From NCBI GenBank assembly GCA_035652435.1, contig DASRDU010000072.1, forward strand, positions 1-64,000: a DNA stretch of 64,000 bases. The letters run 5' to 3'. Under the pieces are notes generated by a model, which saw nothing but the letters and a program-made list of their open reading frames with translations, searched no databases and had not been told where the DNA came from. A program made the translations under genes and the position numbers. The stretch comes from DASRDU01 sp035652435. Its GTDB lineage: Bacteria > Acidobacteriota > Blastocatellia > RBC074. Shown here one piece after another: positions 48,251 through 60,396 of this stretch (positions are counted from its first letter, which is position 1; each line of letters begins with the position of its first letter).

Positions 48251-50650
48251 TTGATTCAGGATCTGCGTTACAGCGTCCGCACGTTACGAAAGAAGCCCGG
48301 CATCACTCTGATTGCGCTGCTGACGATCGCGCTCGGCATCGGCGCGAACACGGTGATTTTCAGCGTCGTCAATACCGTGCTGCTCGAACCCCTGCCTTAC
48401 CCGGAGCCGGAGCGGCTGGTGTGGATGTCCGAGACCGGCGACGTCACGAACCGCTGGCTCTCGTACCCGAACTTCCAGGACTGGCGCGAGCGCAGTCGGT
48501 CATTTGAAGCGATGGCGACGATCAGGGGCTACGGCATGACGCTCACCGGCACTGGCGAGCCCGAAAGACTCGACGTTCGCATGGTGGCCGCGGGCTACTT
48601 TGACGTGATGCGCGCGCGCCCGCTGCTCGGGCGCACTTTCACTGCAGATGATGAAAAAGCGGGCGCGACGGTCACCGTGCTGAGTCAGGGTTTCTGGCAG
48701 CGGCGCTTCGGCGCGGACCCCGACATCGTCGGCAAAACGATCACGCTCGACAACCAGCCCTTCACCGTCATCGGCGTCATGGAGCCGCAGTTCAAACACC
48801 ATGGGCCGCCGCCGTTGTGGGTGCTGATCGGCGGGAAGTGGTCAATTCTGTCGTGGGATCGCGATCACCGCGACGTGCGCACGGCGGGCTATGTGATCGC
48901 GCGGCTCAAACCCGGCGTGACGATGGCGCAGGCACAGGCGGATATGAACGCCGTCTCCGAGCAGCTGATTCGCGAACACCCGGTGTCGAATGGCGGCCAC
49001 CGCGTCGAGATGGTTTCACTGCTCCAGAGCATTACGGGCAACGTCCGCGGGGCGCTGCTCGTCCTGCTGGGCGCGGTCGGTCTGGTGCTGTTGATCGCGT
49101 GCGCGAATGTCGCGAACCTGATGCTCGCGCGCGCGGCGACGCGTCGGAAAGAGTTCGCGGTTCGCTCGGCTCTGGGCGCGAGCCGGTGGCGGATCATTCG
49201 TCAGCTGCTGACTGAAAGCGTGCTGCTGGCTCTCTCAGGCGGTGCGGGCGGCCTGCTGCTCGCGTGGTGGGGCGTAGACCTGCTCGCGTCGGTCGAGCAT
49301 CACACCGTGCCGCGCATGGACGCGCTCACCATTGACCGCCGGGTGCTGGGGTTCACGATCCTGCTCTCAGTGCTGACCGGCGTGATCTTCGGTCTGGCCC
49401 CGGCGTGGCAGAATTCAAAAGTCGGTTTGCAGGAGACGCTCAAGGAAGGCAGCCACACGAGTACCGAAGGGCGCGGTAAAAAGCTGCGCGGCGGGCTGGC
49501 CGTCGCCGAAGTCGCGCTCTCACTCATGCTGCTCATCGGCGCGGGCCTGCTGATGAGAAGCCTCGTGCGAATGGTCGGATCCGATCCCGGCTTTGACCCG
49601 CGCAACGTCGTGACGGTGCAGATCGCCGTGCCGCGCGGGCGGTATCCGGGGCGGCCTGCGATCAACCGCTTCCACCGGCAGCTGCTCGAACGCGTGGCGG
49701 CGCTGCCCGGCGTCGAGCATGCGACGGTCACCAATAACCTGCCCGGCTTCAATGACGGCTGGCAGAACGACATCTTTCCCGAAGGCCACCAGCCGATCAA
49801 ACCCGGCGAGCTGATCAACGTTGACTGGTCAATTGTCAGCGAGGATTACTTCAGCACGATGAAGATTCCGATCCTCCGGGGCCGCACCTTCACCGAGCAG
49901 GAGGCGCGTGACGGCCTGCCCGTCGTGCTGGTTGACGAGGCGCTCGCGCGTAAGTTCTGGCCGAACGAAGACGCCATCGGCAAACACATCAAATACGACA
50001 GCCCCGACTGGCACGAGATCATCGGCGTCGTCAGGGAAGTGAAGCAATACGGTTCCGAAGCGCAGCCGCGCATCAGAATCTACACGCCGCTCGGGCGCTC
50101 ATCGCTCCCTCGGGCGGTGCTCTCAGTCCGCACCGCGCATGCCAACCCGGCAGGCACCGTCTCCGCGATCACGCGCGAAGCCCAGGCGCTCGACAAGGAC
50201 CTGCCTGTTTCCGAAGCCGCGACGATGGAGCATCTGCTCGCCCGCGAAGTTTCGCCCGCACGATTCAATACCTTCCTCTTCGGCATCTTTGCCGCCGTCG
50301 CCCTGCTGCTCGCGGCCATCGGGATTTTCGGCGTGATGTCGTACACAGTCGCGCAACGCACGCACGAAATAGGCGTACGAATGGCCCTCGGCGCGCAAAC
50401 CCGCGACGTACTGGGGCTCGTCATCGGGCAGGGCCTGAAGCTGATTCTGATCGGCGTCACTTTGGGGATGGCCGGCGCGCTCGCGCTGACACGGGTGATG
50501 AAAAATCTGCTGTTTGGGGTGAGCGCAACTGACCCTCTCACTTTCACGATCACCGCCCTGCTGCTCGTCCTGATTGCGCTCGGGGCGTGCTGGATTCCGG
50601 CGCGGCGCGCGACCGGAGTTGATCCGCTGATTGCGCTCAGATATGAGTAG
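48251..50650 (+). CDS. ADOP family permease 4 (TTG start)
   Basis: The reading frame has no ATG before the conserved DLRYSVRTLRKKPG opening, so TTG at 48251 is the likely start, ten bases after AGGAGG. The 799-residue product has TM1 ALGIGANTVIFSVVNTVLL and tail DPLIALRYE (Leu for Met in the tail). The weak start codon may lower expression. The stop is TAG of a TAGTCGGG unit that opens P12. Confidence 0.93.
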   Translation: MIQDLRYSVRTLRKKPGITLIALLTIALGIGANTVIFSVVNTVLLEPLPYPEPERLVWMSETGDVTNRWLSYPNFQDWRERSRSFEAMATIRGYGMTLTGTGEPERLDVRMVAAGYFDVMRARPLLGRTFTADDEKAGATVTVLSQGFWQRRFGADPDIVGKTITLDNQPFTVIGVMEPQFKHHGPPPLWVLIGGKWSILSWDRDHRDVRTAGYVIARLKPGVTMAQAQADMNAVSEQLIREHPVSNGGHRVEMVSLLQSITGNVRGALLVLLGAVGLVLLIACANVANLMLARAATRRKEFAVRSALGASRWRIIRQLLTESVLLALSGGAGGLLLAWWGVDLLASVEHHTVPRMDALTIDRRVLGFTILLSVLTGVIFGLAPAWQNSKVGLQETLKEGSHTSTEGRGKKLRGGLAVAEVALSLMLLIGAGLLMRSLVRMVGSDPGFDPRNVVTVQIAVPRGRYPGRPAINRFHRQLLERVAALPGVEHATVTNNLPGFNDGWQNDIFPEGHQPIKPGELINVDWSIVSEDYFSTMKIPILRGRTFTEQEARDGLPVVLVDEALARKFWPNEDAIGKHIKYDSPDWHEIIGVVREVKQYGSEAQPRIRIYTPLGRSSLPRAVLSVRTAHANPAGTVSAITREAQALDKDLPVSEAATMEHLLAREVSPARFNTFLFGIFAAVALLLAAIGIFGVMSYTVAQRTHEIGVRMALGAQTRDVLGLVIGQGLKLILIGVTLGMAGALALTRVMKNLLFGVSATDPLTFTITALLLVLIALGACWIPARRATGVDPLIALRYE

Positions 50651-50729
50651 TCGGGAGACAGAGTCAGAATGCACGTCAGACTACTGCGTCCCGACTCCCG
50701 ACTCCCGACTACCGTCTACCGACTACTCC
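50645..50729. repeat. Palindrome P12, TAGTCGG-type arms between ADOP4 and ADOP5
   Basis: Left arm 50645-50668 (GAGTAGTCGGGAGACAGAG) includes the last codons of ADOP4; right arm 50700-50729 (CCGACTCCC, CCGACTACC repeats) is its imperfect reverse complement. The right arm touches the ribosome site GGAGGAGG of ADOP5. Confidence 0.85.
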
Positions 50730-50742
50730 CGGAGGAGGATTT

Positions 50743-53169
50743 ATGCACACACTACTACAGGACTTACGCTACGGGTTTCGCACGCTGCTCGGGAAGCCGG
50801 GATTCGCGGCGGTGGCGGTGCTGGCGCTGGCACTCGGGATTGGCGCGAACACGGCCGTCTTCAGCATCATCAATGCGATTCTGCTCAAACCGATCGCGCT
50901 CCCCGACCTCGACCGGATTGTCGTGCTGTGGGAAAAGTTGCCGAGCCAGGGCGTGGAGCGCAACGAGGCGTCGGTGGCGAACTATCTGGACTGGCGGGCG
51001 CAGCAGTCATCGTTCGAGCAGCTCGCGATTTACACCTGGTGGGGCGCGAACCTGACCGGCGTTGAGCCGCCCGAGCGGGTGCGGGGTTTTCGCGTCTCGG
51101 CCAACCTGTTCGAGGCGATTGGCGTGAAACCGGCGCTCGGGCGCGGCTTCCTGCCCGATGAGGATCAGCCGGGCAAAGACAGCGTCGCGATCCTCAGTTA
51201 CGGTTTATGGCAGCGCCGTTTCGGCGGCGACCCGAACCTCATCGGCCGCAGCGTCACGCTCAACAGCGTCGCGCGCACCGTCGTCGGCGTGCTGCCGAAG
51301 GATTTGAATTTCCCGCGCGGCGGCGAGGTGCTGGTGCCGCTCGCGATCACGCCGGAACTGGCGCGCAGTCGTAACAGTCACGGGTACCTGACCGTCGCAC
51401 GACTCAAACCCGGCGTGACGGTTGCGCAGGCGCAATCTGATCTCGACGCAATCGCCAGACGGCTGGAGCAGCAGTACCCGGACACCAACACCGGGCGCGG
51501 CGTGCTGGTCACCCCGATTCTGACCGACACCGTGCGGTCATACAAAAAGGCGACCCTGGTGATGATGGGCGCGGTCGGGTTCGTGCTGCTGATCGCGTGC
51601 GCGAATGTCGCGAACCTGATGCTGGCGCGCGCTGCCGGCAGGACGCGGGAGATCGCCGTGCGGCTGGCGCTCGGCGCGAGTCGCTGGCGCATCATCCGGC
51701 AGCTGCTCACTGAAAGCGTCATCCTCGCTTTCGCGGGCGGCGCGCTCGGCATTCTGCTGGCCCTCTGGGGCGTCGAGGGGTTGAAGGCCGCAATGCCCGA
51801 TGACGCACAACTGATGATGCCGGGATTCAACCAGCTCGGGATCAATCCGCGCGTGCTGGTCTTCACGGTCGTCGTTTCGCTGCTGACGGGCGTACTGTTC
51901 GGCCTCGCGCCGGCGTGGCAGGCGTCGCGGCCCGACCTGAACGAAACGCTCAAGGAAGGCGGTGGCAGATCGTCGGCCGGCGCGGGACGGCACCGGCTGC
52001 GCAGCCTGCTGGTCGTCTCGGAAGTCGCGCTCTCGCTCGTGCTGCTCGTCGGCGCGGGGCTGCTCGTCAAAAGCTTCATGCTGATCCTCAAGGCGAATCC
52101 CGGGTTCAACCCCGATAACGTGCTGACGATGGGGCTGACGCTGCCGGCGGCGAAATACAAGGAAGATGCGCAGCGCCGGGATTTTTATCAGGAACTGGTG
52201 CGGCGCGTCGGGGCGCTCCCCGAAGTCGAAGCGGCAGGCGCGGTCAGCCACCTGCCGCTCGGCGGCAGCAATTCGTCGAGCAGCTTCATTATCGAGGGCG
52301 TGCCTGAGCCCCCGCCCGGGCAGGAATTCGGCGGGCGTTATCGCGTCTGCACGCCGGATTACTTCCGCACGATGGGCATCGCCGTGATCAAAGGCCGCAG
52401 CTTCACCGGCGCCGACCGGGCCGATTCGCCCCCGGTGATCATCGTCAACGAGACCTTGGCAAAGAAGTTCTGGCCGAACGGCGACGCGGTCGGCAAACGC
52501 ATGCGCTTCACCGGCCCGCCTGATCGCAACCCGTGGATGGAGGTGGTCGGCGTGGTGGCGGACGTGAGGCACGAAATGGATCTGGCCGTGACGACGGATT
52601 ATTACCTGCCGCACGCGCAGGACGTGTGGGCGACGATGTTTCTGGTCGTGCGGACCGGGACCGAGCCAATGGCGCTCGCGTCAGCGATCCGCCACGAGGT
52701 GCAGGCGATTGACCGGGACCAGCCGGTGTGGGAGGTCAATACGATGGCGCAGGTGCGCGACCGTTCGATTATGCATTACCGTTTTTCGGGTGTGATCCTG
52801 GGCATCTTCGGCGTGTTCGCGCTCGTCCTGGCCGCGACGGGGATTTACGGCGTGATGTCATACAGCGTCAGCCAGCGCACGCACGAAATCGGGGTGCGCC
52901 GGGCACTGGGTGCGCAATCGCATGACGTGATGAAACTGGTCGTCGGCCATGGGCTGCGCCTGACGCTCGTCGGCGTGGCCACAGGGCTCGCGGGCGCCAG
53001 CCTGCTGACGCGCGCGATGGCGACTATGCTCTTCGGCGTGAGCCCGACCGACTGGCTAACTTTCACGAGCATCGCGCTGCTGCTGACCATCGTGGCGATG
53101 CTGGCCTGCTTTATTCCGGCGCGGCGGGCGATGAAGGTGGATCCGATGGTGGCGCTGCGGTATGAGTAG
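50743..53169 (+). CDS. ADOP family permease 5
   Basis: This 808-residue copy has TM1 ALGIGANTAVFSIINAILL and tail DPMVALRYE. It is 92 bp from ADOP4 and on the same strand; they probably form one transcript with P12 in the message. Its stop is again TAG within TAGTCGGGAGACGG, the start of P13. Ribosome site GGAGGAGG is very strong. Confidence 0.95.
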   Translation: MHTLLQDLRYGFRTLLGKPGFAAVAVLALALGIGANTAVFSIINAILLKPIALPDLDRIVVLWEKLPSQGVERNEASVANYLDWRAQQSSFEQLAIYTWWGANLTGVEPPERVRGFRVSANLFEAIGVKPALGRGFLPDEDQPGKDSVAILSYGLWQRRFGGDPNLIGRSVTLNSVARTVVGVLPKDLNFPRGGEVLVPLAITPELARSRNSHGYLTVARLKPGVTVAQAQSDLDAIARRLEQQYPDTNTGRGVLVTPILTDTVRSYKKATLVMMGAVGFVLLIACANVANLMLARAAGRTREIAVRLALGASRWRIIRQLLTESVILAFAGGALGILLALWGVEGLKAAMPDDAQLMMPGFNQLGINPRVLVFTVVVSLLTGVLFGLAPAWQASRPDLNETLKEGGGRSSAGAGRHRLRSLLVVSEVALSLVLLVGAGLLVKSFMLILKANPGFNPDNVLTMGLTLPAAKYKEDAQRRDFYQELVRRVGALPEVEAAGAVSHLPLGGSNSSSSFIIEGVPEPPPGQEFGGRYRVCTPDYFRTMGIAVIKGRSFTGADRADSPPVIIVNETLAKKFWPNGDAVGKRMRFTGPPDRNPWMEVVGVVADVRHEMDLAVTTDYYLPHAQDVWATMFLVVRTGTEPMALASAIRHEVQAIDRDQPVWEVNTMAQVRDRSIMHYRFSGVILGIFGVFALVLAATGIYGVMSYSVSQRTHEIGVRRALGAQSHDVMKLVVGHGLRLTLVGVATGLAGASLLTRAMATMLFGVSPTDWLTFTSIALLLTIVAMLACFIPARRAMKVDPMVALRYE

Positions 53170-53259
53170 TCGGGAGACGGAAGCAGAAAGTCAGAAGACA
53201 TTAGTCAGATCGCGCGCTGTTGCTACGTTCTGACTTCCGCCTTCTGACTTCTGACTTTC
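53166..53259. repeat. Palindrome P13 with AGTCAGAA-type arms
   Basis: Left arm 53171-53207 (CGGAAGCAGAAAGTCAGAAG) and right arm 53226-53259 (CTTCTGACTTCTGACTTTC) pair imperfectly. The element begins on the ADOP5 stop codon and ends next to the convergent small exported gene. Confidence 0.82.
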
Positions 53260-53266
53260 CCTGATG

Positions 53267-53644
53267 TTATTTAACTCTCTTGGCCGTGAACTCCTGCCCC
53301 GGCTGGTTGCCGCCTTCCATGCTGCGGGTGAACTTGATCTCGTCGCCGGAAATTTTCCCTTTATAGTGGAGCTTTCTCTCGTTCCCACCGGCATTGAATG
53401 TCACGGTGAAAGAGATCTCGTCCCCGCTGATCTTCCCGTCGGAGATCGGATTGTCCCCCTGCCTTCCCGAAACGGTCCCGGTCAGCTTGTCGCCCTCGGC
53501 CTTGAAGTTGAAGGTGGTCTCGCGGGTCTGGCCGTTCTGGCCGGTGACCTGGGCAACCCACTTGCCATTGACATCGGCGGCCCAAGCCACCGTCAGGGCA
53601 GCAAGCATCAGGCAGGCAGTAAGAAATATAGTTTTATACTTCAT
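53267..53644 (-). CDS. Small exported protein with duplicated GKISGDEI motif
   Basis: The ATG at 53644 follows AAGGAG at the usual distance; the frame extends to 53875 without a ribosome site. The 125-residue product has a signal peptide (1-22, ending TVAWA). The mature domain of about 100 residues is all-beta by eye: GKWVAQVTG, TTFNFKAEGDKLTGTVSG, then two hairpins GKISGDEISFTVTF and GKISGDEIKFTRSM, an obvious internal repeat. It resembles small lipocalin-like domains found in Acidobacteriota and Planctomycetes secreted proteins, whose function is unknown. Convergent with ADOP5. Confidence 0.85.
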   Translation of the reverse strand: MKYKTIFLTACLMLAALTVAWAADVNGKWVAQVTGQNGQTRETTFNFKAEGDKLTGTVSGRQGDNPISDGKISGDEISFTVTFNAGGNERKLHYKGKISGDEIKFTRSMEGGNQPGQEFTAKRVK

Positions 53645-54177
53645 TGAATAGTCTCCTTGTTGTCGTGTTTTGGTCATCTCCACCCGGGTGGTGGAGCCTC
53701 GTCTGGCAGAGTTCTCAAAGGTGACACCCATTCGGAACCGAGGCGCCAGACGCTGGTGCATTGTCTCTTTGTGGATCGCCATGGAACCTGACACCAGAGC
53801 GCGTTCACGCCTTCTCACCTCTTCGGCAGCGAGGCCTCGTGCTGATGAAATGTCCCATGGATACGGCACGATCATGCCATATCTGCGCTGCTTGAGACCC
53901 TGTGTGGCGGCGGAGGGATGTTAAAGTTATGTAAATTAATCAGGCCCGCAAGGGGCGCGGGCCAGTGCCGTCTGAAACGCCATCTTTTCAGCCGCCGTCC
54001 GTTGCCAGTCGGCGCGGGCCGGGTATAAGATACGCGCCGCTTCATCACGAGATTCCGACTTGAATCAACAATCCGAAATCCGACGCGGCTGGGACGGCCA
54101 CTCGCTCCGGCGAATTGTCCTCTGAACTCGTGGCCCGGACCTCTCGCTCTCACTGATCAAAGGAGGCAAGAAAGCGC
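53645..54177. other. Divergent intergenic region of 533 bp
   Basis: It lies between the small exported gene and the cox-like operon and must hold both promoters. A 7 bp G+C stem (GGCCCGC at 53943-53949, GCGGGCC at 53957-53963) is present without a T-run. No gene is supported. An A+T-rich patch at 53927-53940 may be part of a promoter. The operon's ribosome site AAGGAGG ends the region. Confidence 0.5.
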
Positions 54178-54651
54178 GTGAAGATCAATCTCACCATCAA
54201 CGGCAAAGGCTATCAAGGCGACGTCGAGCCGCGACTGCTGCTGGTGCATCTGCTCCGCGATGTGGTCGGGTTGACCGGCACACACATCGGCTGCGAGACC
54301 TCGATCTGCGGCGCCTGCACCGTGCTGCTCGACGGCAGGGCGGTCAAATCCTGCACCCTGCTGGCGGTCCAGGCCGAGGGCGCGAACGTGACGACTATCG
54401 AGGGGCTCACACAGAACGGCGAACTGCACGCCGTGCAGGAAGGCTTCTGGGAAAAACATGGGTTGCAGTGCGGCTACTGCACGCCGGGCATGATCATAAC
54501 TTCGTGCGAACTGCTTAAGGAAAATCCGAACCCGAGCGAGGACGAGATTCGGCACGGGTTGAAAGGGAATATGTGCCGCTGCACCGGCTACCAGAATATT
54601 GTTGAGGCTGTGCAGTATGCGGCGGAGAAACTTAATGCTGGTAGTCGGTAG
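54178..54651 (+). CDS. coxS: [2Fe-2S] small subunit of a xanthine/CO dehydrogenase-like enzyme
   Basis: GTG start at 54178 after AAAGGAGG. The 157-residue protein has the plant-type [2Fe-2S] site C39, C44, C47, C59 and the second cluster site C98, C101, C133, C135 (QCGYCTPG and CRCTGYQN). It passes electrons from the molybdenum subunit to FAD. The large and FAD subunit genes follow, but a four-helix-bundle gene is placed between. The last residues GSR and the TAG stop are encoded by the TAGTCGG repeat, so the repeat has altered the tail of this protein. Confidence 0.95.
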   Translation: MKINLTINGKGYQGDVEPRLLLVHLLRDVVGLTGTHIGCETSICGACTVLLDGRAVKSCTLLAVQAEGANVTTIEGLTQNGELHAVQEGFWEKHGLQCGYCTPGMIITSCELLKENPNPSEDEIRHGLKGNMCRCTGYQNIVEAVQYAAEKLNAGSR

Positions 54652-55075
54652 TCGGTAGTCGGGAATAATTGAGCAACAGGAGTAACGATGAAATCACGAA
54701 GCTTTCAGGATATTGAAGTCTGGCAACTGGCCCACGGCTGGGTGCTGAAGATTTACAAAGCGACTGAAACCTTCCCGAAGCACGAAATGTTCGGCCTGAC
54801 TTCACAACTGCGGCGCGCAGCTGTTTCCGTTCCTGCCAATATTGCTGAGGGGTTCAGAAGAAAGAGTACGGCGGACAAAGCTCGGTTTTACAACATCTCT
54901 CAGGGATCGCTGGAGGAATGCAGGTATTACCTGATCTTGGCTCATGACCTCGGCTACGCCGAAACAGGTGAACTCGGAGTGGAACTTGACCGAATCGGAC
55001 GGATACTCGATTCGTATATCAAAGGAATGTTCGCAAACCAATCTACCGACTCCTGACTACCGACTACCGACTACC
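54640..55075. mobile_element. Putative IR-bounded four-helix-bundle element
   Basis: A 25-nt repeat at 54640-54664 (GGTAGTCGG then TAGTCGG units) and its reverse complement at 55051-55075 match at 24 of 25 bases. They enclose one gene of the S23/four-helix-bundle family and its ribosome site, total 436 bp. The left repeat supplies the coxS stop and the right repeat supplies the stop of the enclosed gene. No clear target-site duplication is seen. Mobility is inferred from architecture and from the interruption of an otherwise contiguous operon. Confidence 0.6.
54688..55056 (+). CDS. Four-helix-bundle protein (S23/23S rRNA IVP, Avd-like)
   Basis: This 122-residue protein has the family pattern SFQDIEVWQLAHGWVLKIY, then GLTSQLRRAAVSVPANIAEG and SQGSLEECRYYLILAHDLGY; four helices are evident. 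Relatives are encoded inside intervening sequences of 23S rRNA genes, as stand-alone genes, and as Avd, an accessory of diversity-generating retroelements that binds nucleic acid and reverse transcriptase. No reverse transcriptase and no rRNA are in this window. It has its own ribosome site (CAGGAG). The final residues STDS and its TGA lie at or in the right inverted repeat. Confidence 0.93.
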   Translation: MKSRSFQDIEVWQLAHGWVLKIYKATETFPKHEMFGLTSQLRRAAVSVPANIAEGFRRKSTADKARFYNISQGSLEECRYYLILAHDLGYAETGELGVELDRIGRILDSYIKGMFANQSTDS

Positions 55076-55103
55076 CAATCCTGATCTAATGGAGGATTAG
55101 CAA

Positions 55104-57425
<2,322 letters not shown>

Positions 57426-57429
57426 AACG

Positions 57430-57533
57430 AACCACGGGGGGCACGGGGAGACACGGGGAAACTCCAGGGATGAAATCATCAACGATCACTCAGACAATGC
57501 CTGTCCTGGTTTCTCCCCGTGCCCCCCGTGGTT
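57430..57533. repeat. Palindrome P15 between coxL and coxM
   Basis: Left arm 57430-57451 (AACCACGGGGGGCACGGGGA) and right arm 57512-57533 are exact reverse complements over 22 bp. A second shorter pair (ACTCCAGG and CCTGGT) lies inside. The unit CACGGGG is repeated once more in the left flank of the loop. Confidence 0.93.
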
Positions 57534-57552
57534 TTATCTCTGCGAGGAAAAA

Positions 57553-58416
57553 ATGATCCCAGCAAATTTTGAATACTTCGCGCCGAAAACAGTCGACGAG
57601 GCGCTCGAACTGCTCGCGCAGCACGGCGACGATTGCAAGGTGCTGGCCGGCGGTCACAGCCTCATCCCGATCCTCAAGCTCAGACTCGCCGCGCCGGGCG
57701 TGGTCGTGGACATCGGGCGCATCAAGGACCTCGATTACATCAAAGCCGATGGCGGCACGATCCGCATCGGCGCGATGACCACGCACGCGGCCCTCGCCCA
57801 TTCGGCTGAAATCCTGAAAAGCTGCCCGCTGCTGGCCGAGACCGCCGCGCAGATCGGCGACCAGCAGGTGCGCAACCGCGGCACGATTGGCGGCAGCGTG
57901 GTGCATGCCGACCCGGCAGCGGACTGGCCCGCCGCGATGCTCGCGCTGGGCGCAGAAATTGTGGTGCGCGGCGCGGAAGGCGAGCGGGTGATCAAAGCCG
58001 CTGATTTCTTCGTGGATATGCTGACCACGGCGGTCGAGGGCGGGGAACTGGTGACCGAAATCCGCATCCCGGCCCCGGCTCAACCCAAAGCGGCGGCTTA
58101 CCTGAAGGTGCCTCATGCGGCATCGGGTTTCGCCGTCGTCGGCGTGGCCGCGCAGCTGACGATGGACGGCGGCAAATGCAAAGACGTGAGCATCGGCGTC
58201 ACGGGGCTCGCCCCGAAAGCTTACCGCGCGAAATCTGTAGAAGACGCGTTGCGCGGCAAGGCGCTCGACGAAGCCGCGATCAATGCCGCCGCCGCCAAAG
58301 CTGATGCCGAAGCCTCCGACGCGATGGAAGACATCCACGCCTCGGGCGAATACCGCCGTCACCTGACGAAGGTCTACGTGCGTCGCGCGTTGCAGGCCGC
58401 GGCGGCACGGGCGTAA
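57553..58416 (+). CDS. coxM: FAD-binding medium subunit of the CoxL-like enzyme
   Basis: This 287-residue protein has both FAD motifs of the family: AGGHSLIP (32-39) and TIGGSVVHADPAADWPA (111-127). A C-terminal CO-dehydrogenase flavoprotein domain follows (KDVSIGVTGLAPKAYRAKSV). It completes the electron chain from Mo to [2Fe-2S] to FAD. The order S-L-M, with S and M at the two ends, is less usual than M-S-L. Ribosome site CGAGGAA. Confidence 0.95.
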   Translation: MIPANFEYFAPKTVDEALELLAQHGDDCKVLAGGHSLIPILKLRLAAPGVVVDIGRIKDLDYIKADGGTIRIGAMTTHAALAHSAEILKSCPLLAETAAQIGDQQVRNRGTIGGSVVHADPAADWPAAMLALGAEIVVRGAEGERVIKAADFFVDMLTTAVEGGELVTEIRIPAPAQPKAAAYLKVPHAASGFAVVGVAAQLTMDGGKCKDVSIGVTGLAPKAYRAKSVEDALRGKALDEAAINAAAAKADAEASDAMEDIHASGEYRRHLTKVYVRRALQAAAARA

Positions 58417-58422
58417 GGTAAA

Positions 58423-58527
58423 TGTACCGCAGGCTGCCTCGGCCTGCGGGTGTCTTCATAAAAAGCCTCATTGAATTTAAAGGGCATCTTGTGAAGACAT
58501 CCGCAGGCCGAGGCAGCCTGCGGTACA
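58423..58527. repeat. Long palindrome P16: 36 bp arms, one G-T mismatch
   Basis: Left arm 58423-58458 (TGTACCGCAGGCTGCCTCGG then CCTGCGG) and right arm 58492-58527 are reverse complements except one position, a G opposite T, so RNA from the plus strand would still pair. The loop is 33 nt. It fills the spacer between coxM and the M2 peptidase gene. Confidence 0.96.
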
Positions 58528-58550
58528 ATTTTCTCTGAAAGGATTTCCCG

Positions 58551-60362
<1,812 letters not shown>

Positions 60363-60396
60363 CGTGTCAGGTCAGACTCTGACTGAAGATTGACCT

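Noticed and set aside
53943..53963. Terminator-like 7 bp hairpin upstream of the cox-like operon
   Set aside because: No T-run follows and it lies in a divergent promoter region.
54640..55075. Diversity-generating retroelement based on the Avd-like gene
   Set aside because: No reverse transcriptase, template repeat or variable repeat is present in the window.
54640..55075. rRNA intervening sequence
   Set aside because: The element lies between protein genes and no 23S rRNA sequence is nearby.
54640..55080. CRISPR-like repeats made of TAGTCGG
   Set aside because: Units are directly adjacent without spacers, and no cas gene is seen.
54630..55092. Target-site duplication TAATG beside the four-helix-bundle element
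   Set aside because: The two copies do not abut the repeat ends at equal distances, so chance is more likely.
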